Shown: positions 6,763 to 14,504, counted from the first letter of the stretch. The stretch is 15,282 nucleotides of DNA from Paracoccaceae bacterium (GCA_003545125.1 DQCI01000079.1:6633-21914); one strand, 5' to 3'. Program-made: numbers and translations. Notes: generated by a model not told the origin, from the letters alone.

Positions 6763-7870
6763 ACCAGGTACAGCCGCCGCATCCCGCTACGGCTGAGATC
6801 GTTTGATACGTCACCGCGGGTCTCGTGGTCCCTCCACAGGACGTTCGCAAAGGTCTCTGAGCCCGGAGCCAGAAGCGCCACGGATCCGCCGGAGGCGTTT
6901 TGGCACCTCCTGAGGCAGGGCGTTGCCGGGGATGGACGTGCCGAAAGATCAGCCGGTCGCCGTTGCAGGGGCCATCGACCAACCGCTTTCGGTCGCCTCC
7001 TCCTCGGATCTGCTTTCGCAGGCCGTGGCGATCTGCCAGGGGGCAAGGGCAAAGGTCGTACGTCAACCGGCCCAGATCCATTGAAAGGGCATGTGGTTTG
7101 GTAACCGATGGCTGGGGCGACGAGCCCCTGGACGCGCACACGACAGCCGATGCAAACGCCTTTCGGGACGCAGTGATCGCCCGAGGCCTCGCAGGCAGCA
7201 ACACCACACGGGTCTTCGGTGCCGTGAGGGCCGTGAGGGCCGTGAGGGCCGTCAGCAATTCCGCTGCCATTGAGCAGGGCCTCAACCTGATCAACCCCGC
7301 ACGGGGGGGCCGCGATCAGTCAGCGGGCGTTTCCGATCGGGTCCGTTTGCCAGCTTGCGCGCTGGCAACGGTCCCGGCGAAGCCCAGCGCGCACGATGAC
7401 CAACCCTGCTGGCGGGTGGCCTTGGTGACGGACACCGCGATGCGTTGGGGCCGGGGCTATTGGAATGACCCGGGAGGGCATCGTTCGGGACGATGGCGGG
7501 GCGCTTTACGCCCTTGTGCGTGCGCACCCGTGGCGTTGGCCCATGACCAAGGACTGCGCACGTAAGGACCCGCTCGAAGGGGCGGCGCGGCGGGAGGCTG
7601 AGCGTATCCTCTGTCACAAGTTGAGATCCCGGTTCGCTGACGCCCGGCAAGACGGGACGGACTGCACGACCGCCAAGGAGGGGCGTGCAGCGCTCAACAA
7701 ACGGATGAAAGATTACATTCCCGCAGGATGCTCTATGCACAGCTCGCGTCACGCGATGCGCGACCGGCTCTGGGCGGCGCGGTGCCGCGGCGAGATCTCA
7801 GGCCAGGCTGCGCCGGTCGACGGCCAAACCCTGATCTGGCACCGCCCCCGACTTGCCGATGTTGCCAGCG
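6763..7870 (+). pseudogene. Decayed tyrosine recombinase (phage/ICE-type integrase)
   Basis: Integrase-like sequence continues across at least three frames. From 6763, RYSRRIPLRLRSFD resembles the arm-binding N-terminus of such enzymes. From about 7050, RSIERACGLVTDGWGDEPLD, then ADANAFRDAVIARGLAGSNT, TRVFGAVRAV and EQGLNLINP match the SAM-like core-binding domain, and LVTDTAMR supplies the first catalytic Arg. Near 7441-7465 the frame changes, and from 7465 REGIVRDDG, HPWRWPMTKDCARKDPLEGA (with the Lys), AALNKRMKDYIPAGCSMHSS and the catalytic HSSRHAMRDRL (His-x-x-Arg) follow. Beyond RDRL the expected GxGYG tyrosine segment cannot be found in any frame. Several frameshifts, an in-gene triplet-preserving repeat and the missing nucleophile make it inactive. 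In native elements int lies next to the tRNA used as attB, as here. Exact ends are approximate. Confidence 0.82.
7221..7252 (+). repeat. 9-bp tandem repeat (GCCGTGAGG x3 plus partial) in the integrase remnant
   Basis: Three perfect copies of GCCGTGAGG (7221-7247) and the first five bases of a fourth encode AVRAVRAVRAV, where related integrases have a single AVR-type step between the VFG motif and the SNxA helix. It looks like slippage expansion after loss of selection. Confidence 0.85.
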
Positions 7871-7909
7871 CAGGTGATGCCTGCACCGGGAATGGAACCG
7901 GGTCAAACC

Positions 7910-7922
7910 TCCGACCTCGGGT
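7910..7922 (+). repeat. Candidate attachment-site copy 2
   Basis: This is an exact 13-bp copy of the tRNA-Leu 3' end (TCCGACCTCGGGT), in direct orientation and 1,274 bp from the first copy, with the integrase remnant between the two. It is also the left arm of a local hairpin with CGAGGTTGG (7924-7932), which offers another reason for the sequence. From here to 8218 no gene is seen. Confidence 0.4.
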
Positions 7923-8218
7923 GCGAGGTTGGCCGGAAACGTCCCATCAACCGCCGCGCCGGCGGGCGTGTCAGCGGGGTAGTCGGGGTTGCCTGAGCGG
8001 ATCGCGGCTCTGCGCCGGCCTATCGCCCGGGCGTCATTGGGCCCCGGGCAGGGTCGGCGGACTGCCTGCACCACAGGGCCGGAGCGCAAACCGCGTTTTT
8101 TTGCGGTTCGCGGGCGTATCGGGATCGCCAAACCGTCCGGGAGGGGGGTCCTGCAGGTCAAGGCCCGGCATCTTTTTTGGACAACCGGGCGGGATTCGCG
8201 GGCCGCGCCGGACCGCGA

Positions 8219-8782
8219 TCAGAAAAGCTCGACGGAATTGGTGGGCGCGGGGTCGGCCACGCGGCTCACCTTCACCTCGTCTTCCACGAATTTCATCCGC
8301 GCACGGCCACTGCCGGGCCAGAATTCCACCCGCCGGGCGCGCCGGCCGCCGAGATCTCCGCCGAGATGGCAGATGCCCTCGTTGCCGAGGAACTCGACGA
8401 CGAACCGGCCATTGCGCGCACCTTCTTCCGAGAGTCCGTGCACCATCTTGGCGCCGCCGAAGACCTTTGCGTGTAGCCGGCGCCGATCTGCGCCGAACCT
8501 CAGCAAGCTGTTGATGAGCAGCCCCATGCCATTGACCCCATGGCCGAAAACCTCGGCCGCGTTTGCGCTGTCTTTGGTGAACAGGACATGGTTCATGCCG
8601 CCGATCCGGCGTTCGGGATCCCAGATGCAGGCGCTCACACAGGAGCCGAGCAGGGTGGAGATCACGGCGTCGTTGCCGCCGTCGATCGCGAATTCCCCCT
8701 GGCCGATGTAGGTGTGGTTGGCGCCGGCGCGGGTGGTTGCGTTTGCGTTTGCGTTTGCGTTGGAAGATCCGGTCCCTCTCAC
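8219..8782 (-). CDS. cheD: Chemoreceptor glutamine deamidase CheD
   Basis: CheD deamidates specific glutamines in chemoreceptors and in some species binds CheC-type CheY phosphatases. The 187-residue product has the catalytic cysteine in STLLGSCVSACIWD (C48), the catalytic histidine in GGMNHVLF (H65), the GVNGMGLLINSLLRFGA segment and KVFGGAKMVHGL near the middle, all diagnostic for CheD. The start chosen is GTG at 8782, which overlaps the cheB stop as GTGA. In-frame sequence further upstream lies wholly inside cheB and has no CheD character, and no ATG occurs between the GTG and the conserved YIGQGEF block. The N-terminus carries an NANANAN stretch encoded by a hexanucleotide repeat. It is the last gene of the mcp-cheB-cheD unit. 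No convincing intrinsic terminator follows. Confidence 0.93.
   Translation of the reverse strand: MRGTGSSNANANANATTRAGANHTYIGQGEFAIDGGNDAVISTLLGSCVSACIWDPERRIGGMNHVLFTKDSANAAEVFGHGVNGMGLLINSLLRFGADRRRLHAKVFGGAKMVHGLSEEGARNGRFVVEFLGNEGICHLGGDLGGRRARRVEFWPGSGRARMKFVEDEVKVSRVADPAPTNSVELF
8740..8757. repeat. Hexanucleotide repeat (GTTTGC x3) in the 5' end of cheD
   Basis: Three GTTTGC units lie in tandem, flanked by close partial copies on both sides. On the coding strand they give alternating Asn-Ala. A six-base unit keeps the frame, so copy-number change would only alter linker length. Confidence 0.8.
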
Positions 8783-9822
8783 CTCGCCGCAAGCTCCAGC
8801 AAACGCTCGCCAATACGACCCAACGGGAGTTGTTCCTCGACAGCACCCAATTCGTGGGCCACCCGGGGCATGCCGTAGACGACACAGGTTTCGGCGTCCT
8901 GGCCGATGCATCGGGCGCCGGCACGCCGGAGGTTGAGCATCTCTTCGGCCCCGTCCCGGCCCATGCCTGTCAGGATCGCGGCGATGATCTTGTTTGCATG
9001 CGGCAGCGCGGAGCCGAACATCTCGTCGACCGAGGGGCGATGGCCCGAACGTTTCGGCCCGGGGCTGATCCTGACGGACGTCCCGTCCCGCGCGATCCGA
9101 AGGTGGTCATCCCCGCCCGGGGCGATCAGAACCTCGCCGGGGGCCGGTTTGGCCCCGTCGTGGGCGATCCGTACGGCAGGGGCCACGTTGGTGTTCAGCC
9201 GCGCGCAAAAGCTTCTGAGGAACTGGGCCGGCATGTGCTGGGTGATCAACGTCGGCGGACATTCCGGCGGAAAGGAATGCAGGATCGTCTCCAGGGCTTC
9301 GACCCCGCCTGTCGATGACCCGAGCAGGAGCCACCGTCCGTTCCACCGCCACCCCGGACGGCTTGCAGGTTGCGGTCTTTCGGCGGCGGTCGGCGGGCGA
9401 TGCACCCGGGCTTGCGCCGCGACGAGGATCATCTTCGTCAACTGTTCGAACGTCTCGCGCGCCACACCGAAACGCGGTTTCTCCACACAATCGACGGCTC
9501 CCAGCGAGAGCGCGCGCACGGAGGCGTCGCTGCCGGCGCCGGTCAATGTGGAGACCATGATGACCGGCATCGGCCTGGCCCGCATCAGCCGGTCAAGGAA
9601 CTCGATACCGGACATCCCGGGCATCTCGACATCGAGCGTCATAACGTCGGGTTGGAGCGACTTCACCGCATCGCGCGCTTCGCGGGCATTCCCCGCTTCA
9701 CCGATCACCTGAATACGAGGGTGGGTTTCAAGTCCGGCGCGGATGAGGCGACGCATGGTCAGAGAATCATCGACGATCAACACGCGCACGATCCTGCCCT
9801 GGCGCGAACGGCCCTCACTCAT
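8779..9822 (-). CDS. cheB: Chemotaxis protein-glutamate methylesterase/glutaminase CheB
   Basis: CheB removes methyl groups from chemoreceptor glutamates and opposes CheR; phosphorylation by CheA activates it. The 347-residue product has both domains. The N-terminal receiver has acidic residues D18 and D19 in LIVDDS, the phosphoacceptor D64 in TLDVEMPGMSG and K115 in VEKPRF. A linker (about 128-160) leads to the C-terminal methylesterase with catalytic S170 in LLGSSTGG, H196 in ITQHMPAQF and D290 in LTGMGRDGAEE. Positions match the Salmonella enzyme closely. The ATG at 9822 follows AAGGAAG seven bases upstream; longer starts would enter the mcp gene. It lies 37 bp after the mcp stop and overlaps the cheD start by four bases, indicating one transcript. 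Confidence 0.97.
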   Translation of the reverse strand: MSEGRSRQGRIVRVLIVDDSLTMRRLIRAGLETHPRIQVIGEAGNAREARDAVKSLQPDVMTLDVEMPGMSGIEFLDRLMRARPMPVIMVSTLTGAGSDASVRALSLGAVDCVEKPRFGVARETFEQLTKMILVAAQARVHRPPTAAERPQPASRPGWRWNGRWLLLGSSTGGVEALETILHSFPPECPPTLITQHMPAQFLRSFCARLNTNVAPAVRIAHDGAKPAPGEVLIAPGGDDHLRIARDGTSVRISPGPKRSGHRPSVDEMFGSALPHANKIIAAILTGMGRDGAEEMLNLRRAGARCIGQDAETCVVYGMPRVAHELGAVEEQLPLGRIGERLLELAAR

Positions 9823-9859
9823 CAGCAATCTTCCTTTTCGCATCTGTGACTTGCCAAGC

Positions 9860-12460
9860 TCAGAACTCGTCCCATCCGTCATCATCGGCCCCGGCGCCGA
9901 CCGTGGCTTCGTGGCCGTGCGCCGAACCGGTCGCGTTCTGCGCGACCGCGGATGGAGCGGGGTCCCTGCGACGGTTCGAAAAACGCGGACTGACGACGTT
10001 TTCCGGCGCCGTCGCTTCGCGATCGGTCTGGAACCGTCCCATCGTCTGTGTCAGCGTTTGCGCTTCGCGCGTCAGGGCATGGCTCGCCGCTGTCGTTTCT
10101 TCGAACATCGCGGCGTTCTGTTGTGTGACCTGGTCGAGCTGGTTCATCGCCGTGTTGATCTCGGCGAGTCCGGCGCTCTGCTCCTGTGATGAGAGCGCGA
10201 TTTCGGAGACGTTCTGGCTGATCTTCTGGACCGACACGACGATGCCCGCCAGCGCCTTGCCGGCTTGGTCCACGAGGTCGACCCCGCGCCGGACCTGGCC
10301 GTCCGAGGCCGAGATCAGCACATTGATCTCCCGCGCCGCTTCCGACGACCTTTGCGCAAGCGCACGCACCTCGGACGCGACGACGGCGAACCCGCGTCCC
10401 GCCTCGCCGGCACGGGCCGCCTCGACGCCCGCGTTGAGCGCGAGCAGGTTGGTCTGGAAGGCGATGTCGTCGATGACGCCAGTTATCTTCGAAATCTGCT
10501 GGGACGAACTTTCGATCTCGCCCATCGCGCCGACCGCTTCGCGGACCACGTCTCCCGACGCCTCGGCATCCTTGCGGGCGCCATCGACCAGAGCATCGGC
10601 ACTGGAGGCCCCATCCGCCGACGACTTGACCGACGCGGTCAACTCGTCGAGGGCCGAAGCGGTCTGTTCCAGGGCCGCGGCCTGGCGTTCCGTACGGTTC
10701 GATAGATCGTCAGCCGCGTTCGAGATCTCGCTCGCCTCGCCCTGGATCAGCTCGGCGTTTTCGATCACGCCCCGCATTGCCGTCTGCAATCGGCTGGCCG
10801 CCTCGTTGAAGTCCACCCGGAGCCTGTCGTAATCTTGCGTGAACGCGGTCTCGATCCGGGCCGTAAGGTCGCCTTCCGCAAGTTTTTCCAGCGAGGTTCG
10901 CAGTGTTTCCACCACTCTTCCCTGAGCTTCTTGCAATCCGACCCGTTCCTCTTCGGAGCGCTTCAACTGCGCTTGAGCTGCGGTAATGTCCTGGCCGATC
11001 AGCACGATACGTAGCAGCCGGTCCTTGGTGTCGCGAACCGGTGCGAAGCCGCCATCGATGACGGCCGTACCGCCATCGGACCTTTTCAACCGAAACTGGC
11101 CGTGGACCGCCTCGCCCCGGTTGATTTGCTCGAACACCGTTCCCTTGATCTCTGCGAGTGTCTTGTCGAAATCGAAAAGGTGTTCGCTCGCATTGCCGAT
11201 GAGGTCTTCAACGCCCTGGCCCATGGCTTTGGACATCAGCGCGTTGCCGCTCAGCAATGTCCCGTCGACACGGAACTCGGCCTGGATCTGATTGCTGGCG
11301 ATCGTGGAAAGGATCGCCTGCTTCATGAATTCCGCGCTCACGTCGTCCCATTCCACGACGAAGCCGTCCAGGTCCCCCTTCTCGGTCTCCACCCGGCTCA
11401 CCGTCAGCCGGAAACGGCTCTCGCCGACCGCCATTTCCGTCCGATAGGGCGCGTCGGCGGGATCGAGAAGCAGCGAACGGACCCGCTTTTTGAGTGGGCC
11501 GGGGTGGAAGATGCCCATCTCCTGGCCGACGATCTTTTCGGGGTCGAAACCAGGGGTGTTGACCCGAAAGCCGGCCTCGTGCCGGCGCATGATTTCGAGC
11601 GCGGTTTCATTCACTGACATGATCCTGAAATCGGCATCGACCATCATCACGGCGGCCGAAGAGGCCTTGACGGCTGTGCCGCGAAAGCGGTTTTCTCGAG
11701 CCCCTTCCCGGGCGATTTCCAACTGATCGCGCAGGTGCGAAACCGCGCGACCGATGTCGCCCAGCTCGTCGCCGCGCCCGGCGGTCTCGACCTCGAGGTC
11801 GTAGTCGGCCGCCGCCAGCCGGTCCAGGGTTCGCGCGAGCCGGCGGATCGGCACGGCGATCCAACGGCCGACCGCGAGCATCACCGCGACGATCGCCGCA
11901 CCGACGACGCCACAGGCGAGCAGGACGCTCAGCAGGGTCGCGCGACGCTCTTGGGCGATCGCGTCTGCCGCCGACCAGGCGCTGGCGACGGCTCCGACCG
12001 GCTTGCCGGCCATGGCGTTGAAGACCGGCGTCGCGACGAGCATGCCATCTTCCGCCGTGACGGAAGCTCCTTGCGACATCGCGCGGGCGGCAAGTGCTTT
12101 GAGCGGGTCCAGCATTTCGGGTGCGGCGCCACCTTCGACCAGGACCTCGTTGTCGCTATTCACAGCAGTCGCGTAGATGTTTCGATTGTCTAACGCCCCG
12201 GTGAGCGGCGCGAACGTGCCCTGCAACCGTGCGGTCGCGCGTTTCTGGATCGACTCTGCCGAGCTGGCGGCGAGCAGCTTGTTGGTTTCAAGCGCGGTAT
12301 GAGAGATCTGATCGCGAATCAAGTCCAGGCTGGTTCGGATGTTGTTCCATGCCATTACCGCAGAGACGACCATCCCGCTCACCAACAGCAGCGCCGCGAT
12401 CTTGACGAGGATCGAGTTCAATCTGAAGCGACGTTTGGCGGGTTGCGACGGATTGGTCAT
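9860..12460 (-). CDS. Methyl-accepting chemotaxis protein with two PAS domains and a C-terminal tether pentapeptide
   Basis: This 866-residue receptor senses a signal and controls the kinase CheA (not in the window). Order of parts: cytoplasmic tail, membrane helix 1 (about 16-38), a periplasmic region (40-170), membrane helix 2 (176-199), HAMP (200-252), a PAS domain (265-375, opening with VMMVDADFRIMSVNETALEI), a second PAS (385-495, ending VLIGQDIT), a second HAMP-like stretch with EGDLTARIE (529-537), and the coiled-coil signalling domain (565-810). The signalling hairpin is FQTNLLALNAGVEAARAGEA (668-687) followed by GRGFAVVASEVRALAQRSS. The last five residues, GWDEF, fit the xWxxF pattern of CheR/CheB tethering tails (NWETF in Tar/Tsr). 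PAS ligand is unknown: heme, flavin or a small molecule cannot be told apart here. GAGG lies eight bases before the ATG. Confidence 0.95.
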   Translation of the reverse strand: MTNPSQPAKRRFRLNSILVKIAALLLVSGMVVSAVMAWNNIRTSLDLIRDQISHTALETNKLLAASSAESIQKRATARLQGTFAPLTGALDNRNIYATAVNSDNEVLVEGGAAPEMLDPLKALAARAMSQGASVTAEDGMLVATPVFNAMAGKPVGAVASAWSAADAIAQERRATLLSVLLACGVVGAAIVAVMLAVGRWIAVPIRRLARTLDRLAAADYDLEVETAGRGDELGDIGRAVSHLRDQLEIAREGARENRFRGTAVKASSAAVMMVDADFRIMSVNETALEIMRRHEAGFRVNTPGFDPEKIVGQEMGIFHPGPLKKRVRSLLLDPADAPYRTEMAVGESRFRLTVSRVETEKGDLDGFVVEWDDVSAEFMKQAILSTIASNQIQAEFRVDGTLLSGNALMSKAMGQGVEDLIGNASEHLFDFDKTLAEIKGTVFEQINRGEAVHGQFRLKRSDGGTAVIDGGFAPVRDTKDRLLRIVLIGQDITAAQAQLKRSEEERVGLQEAQGRVVETLRTSLEKLAEGDLTARIETAFTQDYDRLRVDFNEAASRLQTAMRGVIENAELIQGEASEISNAADDLSNRTERQAAALEQTASALDELTASVKSSADGASSADALVDGARKDAEASGDVVREAVGAMGEIESSSQQISKITGVIDDIAFQTNLLALNAGVEAARAGEAGRGFAVVASEVRALAQRSSEAAREINVLISASDGQVRRGVDLVDQAGKALAGIVVSVQKISQNVSEIALSSQEQSAGLAEINTAMNQLDQVTQQNAAMFEETTAASHALTREAQTLTQTMGRFQTDREATAPENVVSPRFSNRRRDPAPSAVAQNATGSAHGHEATVGAGADDDGWDEF

Positions 12461-13677
12461 CTGGAGAGCCTCATGGTTGCTTGCGCAAGTCGTGCCCGTT
12501 GCGCGGGGCGCCGTCGGGTGCCGTCGGGTCGTCTCGACGCACCCTATGTCGATGCGGGTTGCTGGCCGGTTAACGGCAAAGAATACTCAGGCGTCGCGGC
12601 GCGGGAACGACCGGACGCACAGCCGTCGATGTTTCGGGTTCAACCGCGGCGGCGGGGTCATGAGCCCGGGGCGAGCGTATGCGACCGGGATGGGCAGGGG
12701 CTACGGGTCGCCGCGGTTCGGCCTATGGACAGGGCTGGCGCCTCCGACGACAGTAGCCGATGGTTGGGTCGATCGACGTTCCGCGCCGGGGCCGGCGGCC
12801 GCCCTGGAGCCGCCGCGTTCAAAGCCCGGAGCTGCGATTTTGTCGGCCCGCGCGCATCGTACCACGGGTTCGGGCGCGGCAGCGGTGCGGTCCCGGCGTG
12901 AGGCCGTCCTCCTGTGGCGTGATCTGCAAGGACGACCCGGTGGCTGTTACCTGTTTGGCGGTCGCGCCGGCGGGGTCATCCGTCGCCGTCCGGTTGGGAA
13001 CGGCGGATTGCAGAGCGCCGGACCGTCCGTCGAGATGCGAAGCGCGGGTCGCCGTTCCCGTCGACGAAGGGATATCAACGGCTCGCTCGGTTTAGCGCGG
13101 CGGATGTGGCTTCGGCACGGCGCCCGACGCGATGTTTGTCAGCGTGACAACGGCCGTTCCGGTTCTCGCGCTGAAGGCATGGTTCGAGGTGGTATCGTGA
13201 TTTCGTGGCCGTCCTCATGTTCTCTTGCGGCCATGACCCGGACAGTGAGGACGGTGGAGGTTGGACATTGAGTTTGGGGTCCGTCGGACTCGGCACGGCC
13301 TGCCAAGGCCGCGCGCGCGGACCATCGAGATTGGCTTTGGCCCGCTGCGTCTGCTTTGGCATCGGGGCACCGTCTCCGGCAATCGGCCCCTGATACAGGT
13401 GTAATAGGTGCTGACAGGCCGTCGCGATCCTTGCCCCCCGAGCTTGAACGGCGGTGGCGGTTCCGCCTGGACCGCTCGGGAAACACGCGAGAAATCGGCG
13501 CAAGTGGCGTGGTCATTTCGGGCGGCGGCGCCTGTGAGAGACGCCATCAGGAAGAAGAAGGCGCCGCTGCACACGGAAGCTTCCCAGGGGCTCGGTGATT
13601 CTTGTCAGGCGTCATTTCGCGGGCAAGCGGGGGGGCGTCGCCGGGTGTCCGGGGCGAGGAACAGCTCGGGGTTTACC

Positions 13678-13737
13678 GGCCGTGAATCGGGCCGTGAATT
13701 GGGCCGTGTATCGGGCAACGAACCGGGCAAAAACCGG
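13678..13737. repeat. 12-bp degenerate tandem repeat, five units
   Basis: The units are GGCCGTGAATCG, GGCCGTGAATTG, GGCCGTGTATCG, GGCAACGAACCG and GGCAAAAACCGG, in register over 60 bp. The first three differ at one or two positions; the last two have drifted further. In any frame this gives a four-residue repeat, but no credible gene contains it. Confidence 0.85.
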
Positions 13738-13871
13738 GCTGGGGACCTTCGGGGGGCACGCGGCGCGACGCCGTGGCACAGGCGGCGCGAGCGGATCGTC
13801 CAGGCGGCACCGGCGCGGAAGGCCCGCGCGCGAGCGCGTTGCGCGGCGCGCGCTCGTTTCGGGGCCCAGAC

Positions 13872-13909
13872 CCCGCCGCGCCGATAGCCGCCACCGCGGC
13901 GGGTTTTTT
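13872..13909 (+). terminator. Strong intrinsic terminator, plus strand
   Basis: CCCGCCGCG (13872-13880) and CGCGGCGGG (13895-13903) form a perfect nine-pair GC stem with a 14-base loop, directly followed by six T (13904-13909). On the minus strand the same sequence has no T-run after the stem, so it acts on plus-strand transcripts only. No gene on the plus strand could be identified upstream of it within 1.4 kb. Confidence 0.8.
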
Positions 13910-14100
13910 CCTCGACCTGCCTGGCGTGAACGCGGCGACCGGCTCATGGCCGCTTGCCGGCAGGCGCCGGGACTTCGGCTGCGGTGTGGCCGCGGGGGTG
14001 CGCGAGGGGCAGGGCGGGGCACCGGGTGTCATCTCGCGCGCGCGCCGGCCGGTGGCCGGGACCCGGGCAAGCCCGTCGCCAATAAGCTCCCTGGGAAGGA

Positions 14101-14493
14101 TCAGAGCCAGGTGGTATCGCAGGCATCCGGTGCAGGCGCGTCACCGGGGAGGTGTTCGCAGAGCCCGAGGCGTCGGCGGAGGCTTTCGAGGCGAATAGCC
14201 GATCCAATCTCGTCTTTCAGGACCAGCGCTCCGTTTGCGTGTTCTCCCGTCACGACCAGAATGGCCGCGATATCCGCGAGGGTCTGCTGGATCCGGTCGA
14301 TATCTTGCAGCACACGGATCTCTGCGCCGAGATCGGGGTGGTCGACGACGTCGAGCATCGCCGAGATCGAGCACTGGATTTTGCCGCAGTGTTCCGCCAG
14401 GTTCTGGGATTCCCGGGACATTTCGATCAGGAGGGCATCCAGTCCAACAGTGTCAACATTCGTGCCGCCAGCCTTCCTTGCTTGAGCAGACAT
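14101..14493 (-). CDS. Small helical chemotaxis-cluster protein with a CheZ-like DxxxQ motif
   Basis: This 130-residue protein is not recognised by name. It is predicted to be mostly alpha-helical: one long amphipathic helix (about 17-50), a turn at VDHPDLG (50-56), and a second long helix (57-82), making a helical hairpin, then a further helix (91-110) and a short tail. In the second helix VLQDIDRIQQTLADIAAIL contains D66 and Q70, a DxxxQ spacing like the catalytic Asp-Gln of the CheY-P phosphatase CheZ (D143/Q147 in E. coli). E. coli CheZ also carries this pair on a long helical hairpin. The gene starts 11 bp after the cheY stop, so it is co-transcribed with cheY. The ATG at 14493 follows a GGGGGA site five bases upstream; the GTG 15 bases earlier is less likely. 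A CheY-phosphatase role is an inference. Confidence 0.8.
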   Translation of the reverse strand: MSAQARKAGGTNVDTVGLDALLIEMSRESQNLAEHCGKIQCSISAMLDVVDHPDLGAEIRVLQDIDRIQQTLADIAAILVVTGEHANGALVLKDEIGSAIRLESLRRRLGLCEHLPGDAPAPDACDTTWL

Positions 14494-14504
14494 CGACTTC
14501 CCCC

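Larger units (their letters stand above)
12461..14100. other. 1.6-kb stretch inside the chemotaxis cluster with no recognisable gene
   Basis: No open frame here on either strand shows a known motif or a convincing start with a ribosome-binding site. The longer plus-strand frames are rich in Arg, Gly and Pro, as expected of chance frames in GC-rich DNA, and one of them runs through the terminator and across the next gene. On the minus strand, the direction of the flanking che genes, nothing sizeable is open between 12461 and 13074. Contents that can be supported are a GCCGTCGGGT doublet just upstream of the receptor gene (about 12510-12529), a 12-bp tandem repeat (13678-13737), and a hairpin plus intrinsic terminator on the plus strand (13831-13909). 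It may be a long leader/promoter region, an eroded insertion, or carry an unrecognised small RNA. Confidence 0.55.

Noticed and set aside
8089..8108. Hairpin AACCGC…GCGGTT with a T-run downstream of cheD
   Set aside because: The T-run is in the loop, not after the stem, on either strand, so it is not a standard terminator.
12339..13271. 310-codon plus-strand open frame upstream of and overlapping the receptor gene
   Set aside because: It begins inside the receptor gene on the opposite strand, has an Arg/Gly-rich composition, no recognisable motif and no convincing start.
13075..13574. Overlapping minus-strand frames that could fill the cheY-to-mcp gap
   Set aside because: Three frames are open over the same bases, as chance predicts at this GC content; none has motifs or a good ribosome-binding site.
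13678..13737. CRISPR-like array
   Set aside because: The units are 12 bp and contiguous with no spacers, and no cas gene is present.
13595..14485. 296-codon plus-strand open frame carrying a four-residue repeat
   Set aside because: It runs through a strong same-strand terminator and then antisense across the DxxxQ protein gene, which has a good start and operon position.
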